From Porticoccaceae bacterium (lineage in GTDB: Bacteria; Pseudomonadota; Gammaproteobacteria; Pseudomonadales; Porticoccaceae), in assembly GCA_024644595.1 (NCBI GenBank), contig JAHEHL010000005.1, positions 1-64,000 on the forward strand: a stretch of DNA of 64,000 nt, in the 5' to 3' direction. Shown piece after piece: positions 7,434 to 16,914 of the stretch. The position numbers and the translations under genes are program-made. Every line of letters begins with the position of its first letter. Positions within the stretch are counted from its first letter, which is position 1. A model generated the notes under the pieces. The model was given only the letters and a program-made list of their open reading frames with translations. It had not been told where the DNA came from and did not search any database.

Positions 7434-7892
7434 ATGACAGCGATTGAGCATGACAATTATCCCGAAGCGTATCTCAAGCAGATACTCAGCGAGGTAAAGA
7501 CCATCGCTCTGGTGGGTGCAAGTCCGAAACCAGAGCGAGACAGTTATGCATGTATGCAAGCCTTACTAAAACAGGGTTATCGAGTTTATCCGGTCAATCC
7601 GCGAGAGGTGGGCAAGCAAATTCTCGGGCAGGACTGTTACGCGGATCTGGAGACGCTGAATGGCGCTCTCGACCAACCTGTTGATATGGTGGAGATATTC
7701 CGCTCATCTGAGGCAGCATTTGGCGTCACACAAGAGGCTATCGCTATCAAGGCCAAGGTAGTGTGGATGCAGCTTGAAATTATTAATCATCAGGCTGCTG
7801 AGTTGGCCGAGGCCGAGGGCATCAAAGTAGTGATGAACCGCTGCCCAAAAATTGAATTAGAAAAGCCTTATTGGACTGGTATTGCAGGCTAA
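7434..7892 (+). CDS. CoA-binding (YccU-type) protein
   Basis: 152 residues forming one Rossmann-like CoA-binding domain of the YccU/CoA-binding family. The VGASPKPERDSY loop near residue 27, the YPVNPRE segment and the late MNRCPKIE motif are typical of this group. The biochemical role of the family is not settled; it binds CoA and occurs in CoA-thioester operons. The gene starts 29 bases after dmdA and precedes the crotonase-fold gene, so a service role in the CoA-thioester steps of this pathway is inferred. Confidence 0.8.
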   Translation: MTAIEHDNYPEAYLKQILSEVKTIALVGASPKPERDSYACMQALLKQGYRVYPVNPREVGKQILGQDCYADLETLNGALDQPVDMVEIFRSSEAAFGVTQEAIAIKAKVVWMQLEIINHQAAELAEAEGIKVVMNRCPKIELEKPYWTGIAG

Positions 7893-7923
7893 TAACCACA
7901 ATCAGCCCCCGGGAGAGACAATT

Positions 7924-8727
7924 ATGGAAAACAATAACAGCGATATTTTATCAGTAGAGTTGATCAATGGTGTTTTGCGCCTGACTCTGAATGATCAAAA
8001 GCGTCGCAACGCACTTTCCGAGAACATGCTCGCGAAATTAGCAGATGTCTTTTCTCAATCTGCGCTGGACTCCGCCGTGCGGGTTATTGTGTTGGCGGCG
8101 AATGGCCCCGCTTTCTGTGCCGGTCATGACCTCAAAGAGGTCAGTGCGGCGCGAACCGCCGATGATGCGGGGCAGTTTTATTTTGAAACACTATTCGCAA
8201 CCTGTGCTTCGGTGATGCAGCTGATTGTGAATAACCCCAAGCCGGTCATCGCCGAAGTAGCTGGTGTGGCCACCGCCGCAGGTTGCCAATTGGTTGCTAG
8301 TTGCGATTTGGCCGTGGCAGCCGACAGCGCCCGTTTTGCTACACCCGGTGTCAATATCGGCCTGTTTTGTTCGACCCCTATGGTTGCACTGTCACGCAAC
8401 GTATCGAACAAACATGCGATGGAGTTGCTCCTGACTGGCGATATGATTGATGCTGCAAGAGCCGAGCAGATCGGTTTGATTAATCGCAGTGTCGACGCTG
8501 ACAAGTTGACCTCTGAGACCATGGCTCTGGCAGAAAAGATTGCCAGCAAATCGAGCATGACATTGGCGGTGGGCAAGCGTGCCTTTTATCTACAGGCAGA
8601 GATGTCACTGGCAGACGCCTATAACTATGCGTCAAAAGTGATGGTCGACAATATGCTTAAGCAGGATGCAGAAGAGGGTATTGCTGCCTTTGTTGAAAAG
8701 CGAACGCCCAACTGGCAGGACAAATAA
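7924..8727 (+). CDS. Crotonase-fold protein, ECHDC3-like, lacking both catalytic Glu
   Basis: 267 residues of the enoyl-CoA hydratase/isomerase fold. The oxyanion-hole signature AFCAGHDLKE (63-72) and the ATAAGCQLVASCDLAVA segment (about 116-132) are clear. At the two positions where hydratases carry catalytic glutamates (Glu121 and Glu141 in DmdD), this protein has Gln122 and Gly142. The segment GLFCSTPMVALSR is characteristic of the ECHDC3-like subgroup. It is therefore probably not an ordinary hydratase, and calling it DmdD would be risky; hydrolase, isomerase or lyase chemistry is possible. ATG at 7924 has GGGAGAG 6 bases upstream and gives the usual family length. The dmdB-like ligase follows after 28 bases. 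Confidence 0.75.
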   Translation: MENNNSDILSVELINGVLRLTLNDQKRRNALSENMLAKLADVFSQSALDSAVRVIVLAANGPAFCAGHDLKEVSAARTADDAGQFYFETLFATCASVMQLIVNNPKPVIAEVAGVATAAGCQLVASCDLAVAADSARFATPGVNIGLFCSTPMVALSRNVSNKHAMELLLTGDMIDAARAEQIGLINRSVDADKLTSETMALAEKIASKSSMTLAVGKRAFYLQAEMSLADAYNYASKVMVDNMLKQDAEEGIAAFVEKRTPNWQDK

Positions 8728-8755
8728 TTCTATAATCCTGGAGGCGGCTAACGCT

Positions 8756-10405
8756 ATGTCTAGCATTTACGATCGCGATCTCGAGCAGAACACAGCAAAT
8801 TATCAACCGCTTACGCCGCTTACTTTTCTCGAGCGCGCGGCTGCTGTATTTCCGGAACGCAGCGCCATCATCTATGGCGATCTGCACATTAATTATGCTG
8901 ACTTCTATCGCCGCTGCCGACAGCTCGCTTCGGCACTGCAGTCCCGTGGTATAGGTCGCGGTGACACTGTCTCGGTTATGTTGGCTAATACGCCAGCGAT
9001 GCTCGAAGTGCACTATGCCGTGCCCATGTGTGGTGCAGTGTTGCATGCGATGAACACCCGATTGGACGCAGCGGTGATCGGTTTTCAGCTAGATCATGCC
9101 GAGAGCAAGCTGCTGATAACCGACACCGGCTTCTCACCTATTATTGGCGCCGCGCTCGAGATGGCATCAGTTAAACCACAGGTTATCGACTATTTAGACC
9201 CTGTTGCATTGCAATCCGGAGACCGGCTCGGCCAAGAGGATTACGACGCAGTAGTCGACAGTGGAGACCCCGAGTTTGCCTGGTTGATGCCGCGTGATGA
9301 GTGGGATGCCATCAGTGTCAATTATACGTCTGGCACCACTGGTGACCCCAAAGGTGTGGTGTATCACCATCGCGGCGCCTGCCTCTTGGCTCAGGGTAAT
9401 GCGATTACTGCGTCGATCCAAAAACACGCAGTCTACCTCTGGACCCTGCCCATGTTCCACTGTAATGGCTGGTGTTTCCCCTGGACCATGTCAGCTGTAA
9501 GTGGCACCCATGTCTGTCTGCGGGAGGTCAGAGCAGAGGCTATCTGGGATGCTTTGCAGCGCCACAATATTACGCACCTGTGTGGTGCCCCAGTGGTTAT
9601 GTCGACCATTCTCAATGCCGAGCCCGAATACAAATGCGCATTGCCTCAACAGATTGAGTTTTTTACCGCTGCGGCGCCGCCGCCCCAGCGAGTGCTCGTC
9701 GAGATGCGAGAAGCCGGCTTCAATGTAACCCACCTCTATGGTCTTACTGAGGTCTATGGACCCGCAGTGGTCAATGACTGGAATCCGCAGTGGGAGAGCT
9801 TGCCAGCAGAACAACAGGCGACGCTCAAGGCGCGTCAGGGCGTGCGCTATCATGCACTGGAAGAACTCGACGTGCTTGACCCCGAGACCATGCAGCCTGT
9901 TCCTCGAGATGGCGAAACCATGGGTGAGGTGATGTTCCGCGGTAATGTGGTTATGAAGGGCTATCTAAAAAATAAATCGGCAACTGATGAGGCGTTTCTA
10001 GGTGGTTGGTTTCACTCCGGAGATCTGGGCGTGGTCTATCCGGACGGTTATATTCAGCTTAAAGACCGGTCCAAGGATATTATTATTTCCGGCGGAGAAA
10101 ACATCTCATCGATTGAAATTGAAGATGTGCTCTACAAGCATCCGCAGGTGGTTGCGGCTGCGGTGGTAGCGATGCCGCATGAGAAGTGGGGCGAAACACC
10201 CTGTGCCTTTGTTGAATTGGCGCCGCCTGACAGCGTAACCGAAGATGACCTAAAGGACTGGTGTAAGCAACATATGGCCAGCTTTAAAGTGCCGAAACAA
10301 TTTGTTATCGGCACAGTTGCTAAAACATCCACAGGCAAAGTCCAAAAGTTCTTGCTGCGCCAAGAGGCCGCGCGCCTTGCAGCGGCGGCCAACGAGAGCT
10401 ACTGA
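8756..10405 (+). CDS. dmdB: Acyl-CoA ligase, DmdB-like (MMPA-CoA ligase)
   Basis: 549 residues of the AMP-forming acyl-CoA synthetase family. Key motifs are the P-loop YTSGTTGDPKGV, the FHCNGW segment, the HLYGLTEVYGP motif, the GWFHSGDLG hinge region and the C-terminal catalytic Lys (KTSTGKVQK). The N-terminus (YQPLTPLTFLERAA) is that of the medium-chain/methylmercaptopropionate ligase group that includes DmdB. It would activate methylmercaptopropionate with CoA and ATP, the step after DmdA. The start at 8756 has GGAGG 11 bases upstream. Its stop overlaps the convergent DUF3604 gene by 7 bases. A general short/medium-chain acyl-CoA ligase is the alternative. Confidence 0.7.
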   Translation: MSSIYDRDLEQNTANYQPLTPLTFLERAAAVFPERSAIIYGDLHINYADFYRRCRQLASALQSRGIGRGDTVSVMLANTPAMLEVHYAVPMCGAVLHAMNTRLDAAVIGFQLDHAESKLLITDTGFSPIIGAALEMASVKPQVIDYLDPVALQSGDRLGQEDYDAVVDSGDPEFAWLMPRDEWDAISVNYTSGTTGDPKGVVYHHRGACLLAQGNAITASIQKHAVYLWTLPMFHCNGWCFPWTMSAVSGTHVCLREVRAEAIWDALQRHNITHLCGAPVVMSTILNAEPEYKCALPQQIEFFTAAAPPPQRVLVEMREAGFNVTHLYGLTEVYGPAVVNDWNPQWESLPAEQQATLKARQGVRYHALEELDVLDPETMQPVPRDGETMGEVMFRGNVVMKGYLKNKSATDEAFLGGWFHSGDLGVVYPDGYIQLKDRSKDIIISGGENISSIEIEDVLYKHPQVVAAAVVAMPHEKWGETPCAFVELAPPDSVTEDDLKDWCKQHMASFKVPKQFVIGTVAKTSTGKVQKFLLRQEAARLAAAANESY

Positions 10406-12363
10406 CCCTGATACCAGATTGGAGAGGTCCAAGCCATCTCGCGAATTGTTTCGGGATAGGAGCCATTAGTGCAGACCTCGGGACGCTCTGACTCTTCCAG
10501 TGCGGCACAGTCATAGGTGTGCCAGCGGGCCGTTTCCGGCTCCACCGCGCGCAGGTAGTAATAGGCCGATTGGCTGGCATCAAACTTATCATCGGTATAC
10601 ACCACACAGAGACTATCGGCACCGGCTTGGTCTTCAGCCACTGTAATCACTTCATTGTGCATTTTACCCGCTGCATCAACCCAGCCTTTGATCAGGTGCA
10701 GTGCAATCAATGGCTTGCCGTCTGGATCCTTGGCAGCATAGGCGAGTAGGGCCGGAGCGCTGCCATTAGTTTTAGTCGGCAGCAGGTCACTGCCCATAGA
10801 GACACCTGCCTGATAGGCTTGATTGACCATATCGGGACTATCGCAGAGACCTTCACTGAGATTCCAGCCGGCAAACAGGCGCGGCCTGATGCGTGGTCCT
10901 GAGGTGCCAAATACTTCTTTGCGCAACATTGCATCAAAGATGGCATCACGTGTATTTTCTTTGGCCCATACACCCGCCAACCCGCCGGGGTTGCCATCGA
11001 TACCGCTGGTCAGCAGGCCGGGCTTAAGGCGATCGGCCGGTGTTGACTCACCAGTTACTGCGCCCGTCCAGGCTGATTCTAATACCGCACCAGGCGTACT
11101 TGAATGGGTATCAGTCGCGGCGATAGTGCCGAGTTTGACGGGGTTAAGGCCAATAGCCTGCTCCTCTACCAGCCCGACAAGCAGACCGGAACGCTGGAAA
11201 TCTGTCGCGTGGACACAGCCAGCACCGAGCATGCCATCACTGCCTTTCTGACCAGGCTCACATTCCACGGTAACTTTTGAGGACTGACCCAAAACCAGCT
11301 CGGTGCCACTCATATCTCGGGTAACAAATGTTTTGTCTTCGCCCATGCGTCTGACTGATTCGATATTGCATAGCTCGTCCGGCGCACCCAAAACTGTGCT
11401 CAAACCGTTGATACATTCTGAGCCACCTTTGTGTTGGAAGATCTCCATAATCGGCTCACGCTTAAGGCGAGCAGTGGCATAAGCGCGCTTGGCTTCGGTT
11501 GTATCTTCAAGCTGCATATAGGGTGCCATGCGACCATTGGCCAGATTAGAATTGTGCGGAATAGTCAGATAGTCGCAGCCGTTTTCAATATCACAGACGG
11601 CATCGAGTGCAGACCACAGTTTGCTGTCAATGGGCGCATCAATATAGCTGACTGGTTTTGAGGGGACATTGCCATCTCTAAAGATCACATTGCGGTGATA
11701 GTTGGAGGTGCCGGGTGTGCCGGTGTATTCGTAGGCGATAAAGCTGGTGAACTCACAGGGTGCATTGGCGGAGTTCGCCGCCAGCTGAATATCCTGCCAG
11801 GGCGATTCGGCGTAGTCTCGGCAGAGGCTACCATCCGCACCGCAAAGCTCTTTAATACGCTCGGGCGTTTCAGTGGTGATTACTGAGGCTAACATCATCA
11901 TGCCCTGACGTTCATTGGCGCGATAGTTGTTACAAAAGGTTGTCTCATAGGTTGGCGAGCCCTCGGTACGGCAGAGCGCACGCTCACCCAAAAATTCGCC
12001 GTGATCGGTCACTGCGAGAAAATCCAGCGGACGATCAATTTTCACCGAGCCCAGAGGAACGCCCTGTTTATCGACCGGAAAAAATGGGATCGCCTCACCG
12101 CGCGCATAGCGGTGGGCATCCGTCGGTGTGGTGCCAAGGCTGTTGGCAGCGGCATCAAAGGAATAGCTGGTGTGCACATGCACGTCACCAAACAGCGCTG
12201 TGCCATCTGGGTTGTAATTGTCACAGGTATCGGACTGAATCGCAGACACAGGACTGGAATTGGCCCCTGCCGTATTGGCCGGTTTATCTGAGCCACTGCA
12301 AGCGGCGAGACTACAAGCAGCCAGCAAGAGGCTTCCGGTAAGCAGAAAAGATTTGTTAGACAT
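10399..12363 (-). CDS. DUF3604 lipoprotein, PHP-like fold
   Basis: About 654 residues. The N-terminus is a lipoprotein signal with two possible lipobox cysteines (LLAACSLAACSG), so the protein is probably anchored at a periplasmic membrane face or the cell surface. The body matches DUF3604, a family with PHP-like metal-site motifs: FGDVHVHTSYSFDA, VTDHGEFLG, IPHNSNL and a late ATDTHSSTPG. These His/Asp sets suggest a metal-dependent hydrolase, substrate unknown. ATG at 12363 is preferred over an upstream TTG because GGGGA is 5 bases away. Such proteins are common in marine gammaproteobacteria with many secreted hydrolases. Confidence 0.8.
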   Translation of the reverse strand: MSNKSFLLTGSLLLAACSLAACSGSDKPANTAGANSSPVSAIQSDTCDNYNPDGTALFGDVHVHTSYSFDAAANSLGTTPTDAHRYARGEAIPFFPVDKQGVPLGSVKIDRPLDFLAVTDHGEFLGERALCRTEGSPTYETTFCNNYRANERQGMMMLASVITTETPERIKELCGADGSLCRDYAESPWQDIQLAANSANAPCEFTSFIAYEYTGTPGTSNYHRNVIFRDGNVPSKPVSYIDAPIDSKLWSALDAVCDIENGCDYLTIPHNSNLANGRMAPYMQLEDTTEAKRAYATARLKREPIMEIFQHKGGSECINGLSTVLGAPDELCNIESVRRMGEDKTFVTRDMSGTELVLGQSSKVTVECEPGQKGSDGMLGAGCVHATDFQRSGLLVGLVEEQAIGLNPVKLGTIAATDTHSSTPGAVLESAWTGAVTGESTPADRLKPGLLTSGIDGNPGGLAGVWAKENTRDAIFDAMLRKEVFGTSGPRIRPRLFAGWNLSEGLCDSPDMVNQAYQAGVSMGSDLLPTKTNGSAPALLAYAAKDPDGKPLIALHLIKGWVDAAGKMHNEVITVAEDQAGADSLCVVYTDDKFDASQSAYYYLRAVEPETARWHTYDCAALEESERPEVCTNGSYPETIREMAWTSPIWYQGQ

Positions 12364-12454
12364 AATGTTCCCCAATAGATGCGGACGCGATTGTTCGCGC
12401 CCGATGCAGATTGATAGTAAATGGATTAACGGATCAACAGGTGTGATCTACTCA

Positions 12455-12820
12455 TCACAGCAGCGGTAACGCCATATAGACAAGCGCAACAATCGAACCG
12501 ACCCAGCTCAGGCTTCTGATCAAGGCAATGCCAAATGCATAGCAGGCCAGATGAATCACCCGCAGTGCTAGCCAGGCTGTTGCAGCAGCAGTGGTATCGA
12601 CATTCATGATTATTGAGAGCAATGCCAGGGTGAGAAAGATTGGCAGTGTCTCTTGCAGGTTTGCTGCAGCACGCTTGATCCGCTGGTAAGTAACGCTGGT
12701 TTCAACCTGTTCATCGCGATTAGAGAGCAGGTAAGCACTATTTTTCAGGTTGACGGCCATCGGCAGCAACCAGATTTGAAACAGCGTGAGAGCAAGTGTA
12801 TAGAGAATAATATCGGACAT
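12455..12820 (-). CDS. MAPEG-family membrane protein
   Basis: 121 residues with four hydrophobic segments and the MAPEG signature RIKRAAANLQETLPIFL at about 47-63 (the R-x-x-R-A-x-x-N-x-x-E pattern). The family includes glutathione S-transferase and peroxidase-type membrane enzymes in eukaryotes; bacterial members are mostly uncharacterised inner-membrane proteins. It lies between the DUF3604 gene and the exported amidohydrolase on the same strand, with gaps of about 90-130 bases, so it may be transcribed separately. Confidence 0.85.
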   Translation of the reverse strand: MSDIILYTLALTLFQIWLLPMAVNLKNSAYLLSNRDEQVETSVTYQRIKRAAANLQETLPIFLTLALLSIIMNVDTTAAATAWLALRVIHLACYAFGIALIRSLSWVGSIVALVYMALPLL

Positions 12821-12950
12821 CGTGATACCCCTTAGTTATTATTTTGTGTTTCTTTTAGCGCCGTGCCTGACAGCGCGACGATCCCAATATAAGCGATCCA
12901 AGGCGGTCATGGTAGAGCGCAATACGGGTTGTATGACCTATTAATGAGAC

Positions 12951-14702
12951 CTATTGGTCTTGTGAATCTGCTTGACTGATGGGCGCAGGGCTCCCCTCAA
13001 AAACGGTACCCCATATTTTGATGTCTTTTAAGCCCTCTGCTCCCACCTGATAGGGGTCCTTGTCGAGAATCGTAAAGTCGGCTTTTTTACCCGCGCGGAT
13101 CGAGCCAATCTGATCTTCCCAGCCCATGACCCAGGCTGCATTTATGGTAATGGCACGCAATCCCGCATCCAGACTGACACGCTCATTGGCGCCCGTTAGA
13201 TTGCCATTAATTGTCACCCGATTAACAGCTGCTGAGGCCAGGGTTAGCGGCTCTAGTGGTGCCATCGGACTATCGGAATGAAAAGCAAAGGGCACACCGA
13301 GACGCTCCAGTGAGCCCAGGCGAACCATCTGGTTGCCGCGGTCGGCGCCGAGCCATTGGTCACTGTAGATATCACTGAGAATAAAATGGTAGTAGGGATT
13401 AGCTGAGACCACCGCGCCAAGGGCCGCCAGCTGACGGTTTTGATCTTCGGTGCTGTAAGCAAAGTGTTCCAGTGAGAAACGATGGTCTGTTTTTGGATTA
13501 TTGTTCTGCAAACTCTTTATTAACGAAATCAATCGCGCCACCGCTGCGTCGCCGTTGGTGTGCGCATGCAACTGGTAGTCCGCATTCCAAAACGTCTGAG
13601 CCCATTCTTCGGTAGTCGCGAGCGGCGCCATCCAGACGCCTTCGTGGCCATCGATATAGCCGGGGAAATCAAACTGCGCCAGACCGCTATAGATTGCACC
13701 GTCGAGCATTAATTTAAAACGTCGATCGATCATAACTCGGTGACTATTTTGTAAGCGCCACTGATCAATCTCATCCAGGGCCTGCTCAGGTGAGCGACCG
13801 CGAGTGATAAAGTCAGTAATAATCGGCGTAAGAATCACCCGTGCCGGGGCCTGACTGGTTTCCATGGTGTGCCGTATCAGATTGATCTCGGCAGCGGGGT
13901 TGCCAAAGATGCCCAGCCCCATGTCCAGTGCGGTGGTAACACCGCCTTGATGTACCATTTTGACAAAGTTTTGCATACCCTGGCCGAAGCGCGCCGGATC
14001 AAACAGAAAAGCCAGTTTCGGCATCAGAAGATATAGACCGTTTTCATAAAAATGGCCTTTTTCCCAGTCAACCAGAGGATGATCGGCAACGTCCTCCTGT
14101 GTCATGCCGAGCATCCTCAGCGCGCTGTCGTTGGCGATAATCTCATGGAACGAGCGGTGCCAGAGCATCACCGGTTTATCTGGGAACAGCGCATTCAATT
14201 GCTGGCGGAACAGCTCGCCGTGCCAAAGAGGGTGATAACCCCAGGTGATAAATGGCACGCTTGTATCTTGGTGTTGGGCGACCAGCTGTTGCAGGCGATC
14301 AATATAGGCCGCCGGTGTGGTTGCGGCAGGGAACTCACCGGTTGGCAGTGACCAGTGATCCGGGGCAATAAAAGGAAACTGGGTTAATACGGCGGGCAAA
14401 GAAGGGTGTACATGAGGATCAATAAAGCCGGGCATAATCACTTTATCGGCAAAGCGCCTGTCGATACGCGCGCCCTTTGCATCGCGCCAACTGGCCAGCG
14501 ACTCAAGGCTGCCGACCGCGACAATACGACCTTCCGAGACCGCCACGGCAGTCGCCTCTGGCATGGCCGGCTCCATCGTAATAATTTTTTTCGCCGTGAA
14601 AACCACCAGCTCATTGGTGCTGCTCGCTGCGGGTAATTGGCTGGCGAGACTTGTCAGCGACAGCAGCGCAAGACTAAGGCAGATACATCGAATGGTTGGC
14701 AT
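12951..14702 (-). CDS. Exported amidohydrolase (YtcJ-like)
   Basis: 583 residues with a signal peptide (about 1-26) and the amidohydrolase-3 fold. Metal ligands are visible as GFIDPHVHP, a KLMLDGAI segment (the usual bridging Lys region), HAHTNGDAA, SLEHFAYS and HSDSPMAP. A small beta-sandwich made of both termini (TAKKIITM near the start, GKKADFTILDKDPY near the end) is as expected. The group hydrolyses amide or related bonds on unknown, often xenobiotic-like substrates. ATG at 14702 is 160 bases from the divergent frmA. Confidence 0.85.
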   Translation of the reverse strand: MPTIRCICLSLALLSLTSLASQLPAASSTNELVVFTAKKIITMEPAMPEATAVAVSEGRIVAVGSLESLASWRDAKGARIDRRFADKVIMPGFIDPHVHPSLPAVLTQFPFIAPDHWSLPTGEFPAATTPAAYIDRLQQLVAQHQDTSVPFITWGYHPLWHGELFRQQLNALFPDKPVMLWHRSFHEIIANDSALRMLGMTQEDVADHPLVDWEKGHFYENGLYLLMPKLAFLFDPARFGQGMQNFVKMVHQGGVTTALDMGLGIFGNPAAEINLIRHTMETSQAPARVILTPIITDFITRGRSPEQALDEIDQWRLQNSHRVMIDRRFKLMLDGAIYSGLAQFDFPGYIDGHEGVWMAPLATTEEWAQTFWNADYQLHAHTNGDAAVARLISLIKSLQNNNPKTDHRFSLEHFAYSTEDQNRQLAALGAVVSANPYYHFILSDIYSDQWLGADRGNQMVRLGSLERLGVPFAFHSDSPMAPLEPLTLASAAVNRVTINGNLTGANERVSLDAGLRAITINAAWVMGWEDQIGSIRAGKKADFTILDKDPYQVGAEGLKDIKIWGTVFEGSPAPISQADSQDQ

Positions 14703-14862
14703 GGTGACAAGCCTTTTTTAATTTTTTTTGAGGGCAGTTTTTCAATTCCGACAGCAGATTATCTGCCAGCGCGCAATTCAAAATAATGGGTTTCACCCGA
14801 TAAGGCAATCACTTACTATGATTCGCAAATGAGTATTAACGATTTAATTTTGGAGTAAGCGA

Positions 14863-15969
14863 ATGAAAACACGAGCAGCAGTTGCATTTGGTGCAGGCAA
14901 ACCATTGGAGATTGTTGAAGTCGATCTTGACGGACCCCGTGCGGGAGAAGTGTTGGTGGAAATCAAAGCTACCGGTGTCTGTCATACCGATGCCTTTACG
15001 CTCTCCGGTGATGATCCTGAGGGCGCCTTTCCGGCTATCCTTGGGCATGAAGGGGCCGGCGTTGTCGTTGAAGTCGGTCCGGGGGTAAAAACGCTCAAGC
15101 CCGGTGACCATGTGATCCCGCTGTATACTGCTGAATGCCGCGAATGCGATTTCTGCCTTAATCCCAAAACCAACCTCTGTCAGGCGGTGCGCGCCACCCA
15201 GGGGCAGGGCGTGATGCCCGATGGCACCAGCCGTTTCTCGTTTGAGGGCAAGCCGATTTTGCATTATATGGGGTGCTCGACATTCTCCAACTACACCGTG
15301 CTGCCGGAAATTTCTCTGGCCAAAGTGCGGGAAGATGCACCTTTCGACAAGATTTGTTATATCGGCTGCGGTGTGACCACCGGCATCGGCGCGGTGGCCT
15401 TTACCATGAAGGTTGAAGCGGGCTCTACGGTGGCAGTTTTCGGTCTCGGCGGTATTGGTCTCAATGTGATTCAGGGCGCCAAGATGGTCGGTGCCACCCG
15501 TATTATCGGCATCGATCTCAATCCGGCCAGAGCGGCGCTTGGCAAGCAATTTGGTATGACTGACTTTATCAATCCGCGCGACGTGGAGAATGTGGTCGAC
15601 CACATTATTCAGATGGCCGGCGGTGGCGTCGATTACAGCTTTGAATGCATTGGCAATGTCGATGTGATGCGCCAGGCATTGGAATGCTGTCACAAAGGTT
15701 GGGGCGAGAGCTGCATTGTCGGTGTTGCCGGCGCCGGCAAAGAGATTAGCACCCGACCTTTCCAGCTGGTTACCGGCCGCTCGTGGCGTGGTACAGCGTT
15801 TGGCGGTGCCCGTGGACGCACCGATGTGCCGAGAATTGTCGACTGGTATATGGATGGCAAAATTAATATCGATGATCTGATTACACATAAAATGCCGCTT
15901 GAGGATATCAACAAGGCATTTGATCTGATGCACGCCGGCGAGAGCATCCGCTCCGTGGTGGAATTTTAA
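14863..15969 (+). CDS. frmA: S-(hydroxymethyl)glutathione dehydrogenase (class III ADH)
   Basis: 368 residues, the standard length of glutathione-dependent formaldehyde dehydrogenase. Catalytic zinc ligands are Cys40 (GVCHTD), His62 (GHEGAG) and a later Cys (GCGVTTG); structural zinc is held by Cys92, Cys95, Cys98 and Cys106. The NAD Rossmann motif is GLGGIGLNV. It oxidises the spontaneous formaldehyde-glutathione adduct to S-formylglutathione. GGAG precedes the ATG. Its TAA is followed with no gap by fghA, which completes the reaction. The position beside formate dehydrogenase indicates formaldehyde oxidation through formate to CO2. Confidence 0.95.
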   Translation: MKTRAAVAFGAGKPLEIVEVDLDGPRAGEVLVEIKATGVCHTDAFTLSGDDPEGAFPAILGHEGAGVVVEVGPGVKTLKPGDHVIPLYTAECRECDFCLNPKTNLCQAVRATQGQGVMPDGTSRFSFEGKPILHYMGCSTFSNYTVLPEISLAKVREDAPFDKICYIGCGVTTGIGAVAFTMKVEAGSTVAVFGLGGIGLNVIQGAKMVGATRIIGIDLNPARAALGKQFGMTDFINPRDVENVVDHIIQMAGGGVDYSFECIGNVDVMRQALECCHKGWGESCIVGVAGAGKEISTRPFQLVTGRSWRGTAFGGARGRTDVPRIVDWYMDGKINIDDLITHKMPLEDINKAFDLMHAGESIRSVVEF

Positions 15970-16821
15970 ATGAAGGGTCAGAGTCTCGAGCAGATTGCCG
16001 CTAATCGCAGTTTCGGCGGCCAACAGCTGCGTTACAAGCACCGCTCAGCTGTTCTCGACTGCGAGATGAGCTTTTCAATCTATTTGCCACCCCAAGCTGA
16101 GACCGGGTTGGTGCCCGTGCTCTACTGGCTGTCAGGTTTGACTTGCACCGACGAAAATTTCGTGCAAAAGGCCGGCGCCCAGCAGTATGCGGCCGAACAC
16201 GGCATTGCTATTGTCTGCCCCGACACCAGCCCCCGAGGCGAGGGCGTCGCCGACGATCCTGAAGGTGCCTATGATATGGGTCTGGCAGCAGGCTTTTATA
16301 TCAATGCTACTCAGCAGCCCTGGGTTACGCACTATCAGATGTATAGCTATATTGTCGATGAGCTACCGGCCTTGATAAATGCTGAGTTTCCAGTGGATGC
16401 CACGCGAGTTTCACTATCGGGCCACTCGATGGGTGGCCATGGCGCACTGACGATTGCCTTTAAAAACCCCGGGCGCTTCAAGTCGGTCTCGGCTTTTGCG
16501 CCGATCTGTTCGCCGGCCAGCTGTCTCTGGGGTGAAAAAGTTTTTAGTCACTATTTGGGTGATGATCGCGAACAGTGGAAACAGCACGATGCTGTCGAGC
16601 TGGTCAAAGCGCGCTGCGCTCAACTGCCGGTAATGATTGACCAGGGCAGTGCGGATAATTTTCTTGCTGAGCAGCTGCGCACCGACCTATTGATTGAAAC
16701 AGCCCAGGCAGCTCAATTTCCAATGCAAATTGCCATGCGAGAGGGGTACGATCACAGCTACTTTTTTATCGCCAGCTTTATTGGCCAGCATATCGCTTTT
16801 CACGCCCACGCTCTGGGCTGA
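15970..16821 (+). CDS. fghA: S-formylglutathione hydrolase
   Basis: 283 residues of the esterase D family. The nucleophile is Ser153 in the motif GHSMGGHG, with the Asp in DQGSADNFL and the His in YDHSYFF completing the triad. It hydrolyses S-formylglutathione to formate and glutathione in the cytoplasm. The ATG begins directly after the frmA stop codon, so the two are surely cotranscribed and probably translationally coupled. The formate released is the substrate of the enzyme encoded 93 bases downstream. Confidence 0.95.
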   Translation: MKGQSLEQIAANRSFGGQQLRYKHRSAVLDCEMSFSIYLPPQAETGLVPVLYWLSGLTCTDENFVQKAGAQQYAAEHGIAIVCPDTSPRGEGVADDPEGAYDMGLAAGFYINATQQPWVTHYQMYSYIVDELPALINAEFPVDATRVSLSGHSMGGHGALTIAFKNPGRFKSVSAFAPICSPASCLWGEKVFSHYLGDDREQWKQHDAVELVKARCAQLPVMIDQGSADNFLAEQLRTDLLIETAQAAQFPMQIAMREGYDHSYFFIASFIGQHIAFHAHALG

Positions 16822-16914
16822 TCGGGTGCGGCAGAGCTCGCTCAGAGTAGCGGTGCTTATTAGATAAATAAGAGTCGCTTAGGTGCGGCGGGGCACTCTG
16901 GGTTAAGTGCTAAC

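Noticed and set aside
7924-8727. Naming this gene dmdD
   Set aside because: Both catalytic glutamates of DmdD are replaced (Gln122, Gly142), and the sequence is of ECHDC3-like type.
14836-16041. 401-codon open frame on the reverse strand across frmA
   Set aside because: It lies wholly antisense to a clear frmA with all zinc ligands; its product has no family motif and is His/Ala/Thr-rich as expected of a shadow frame.
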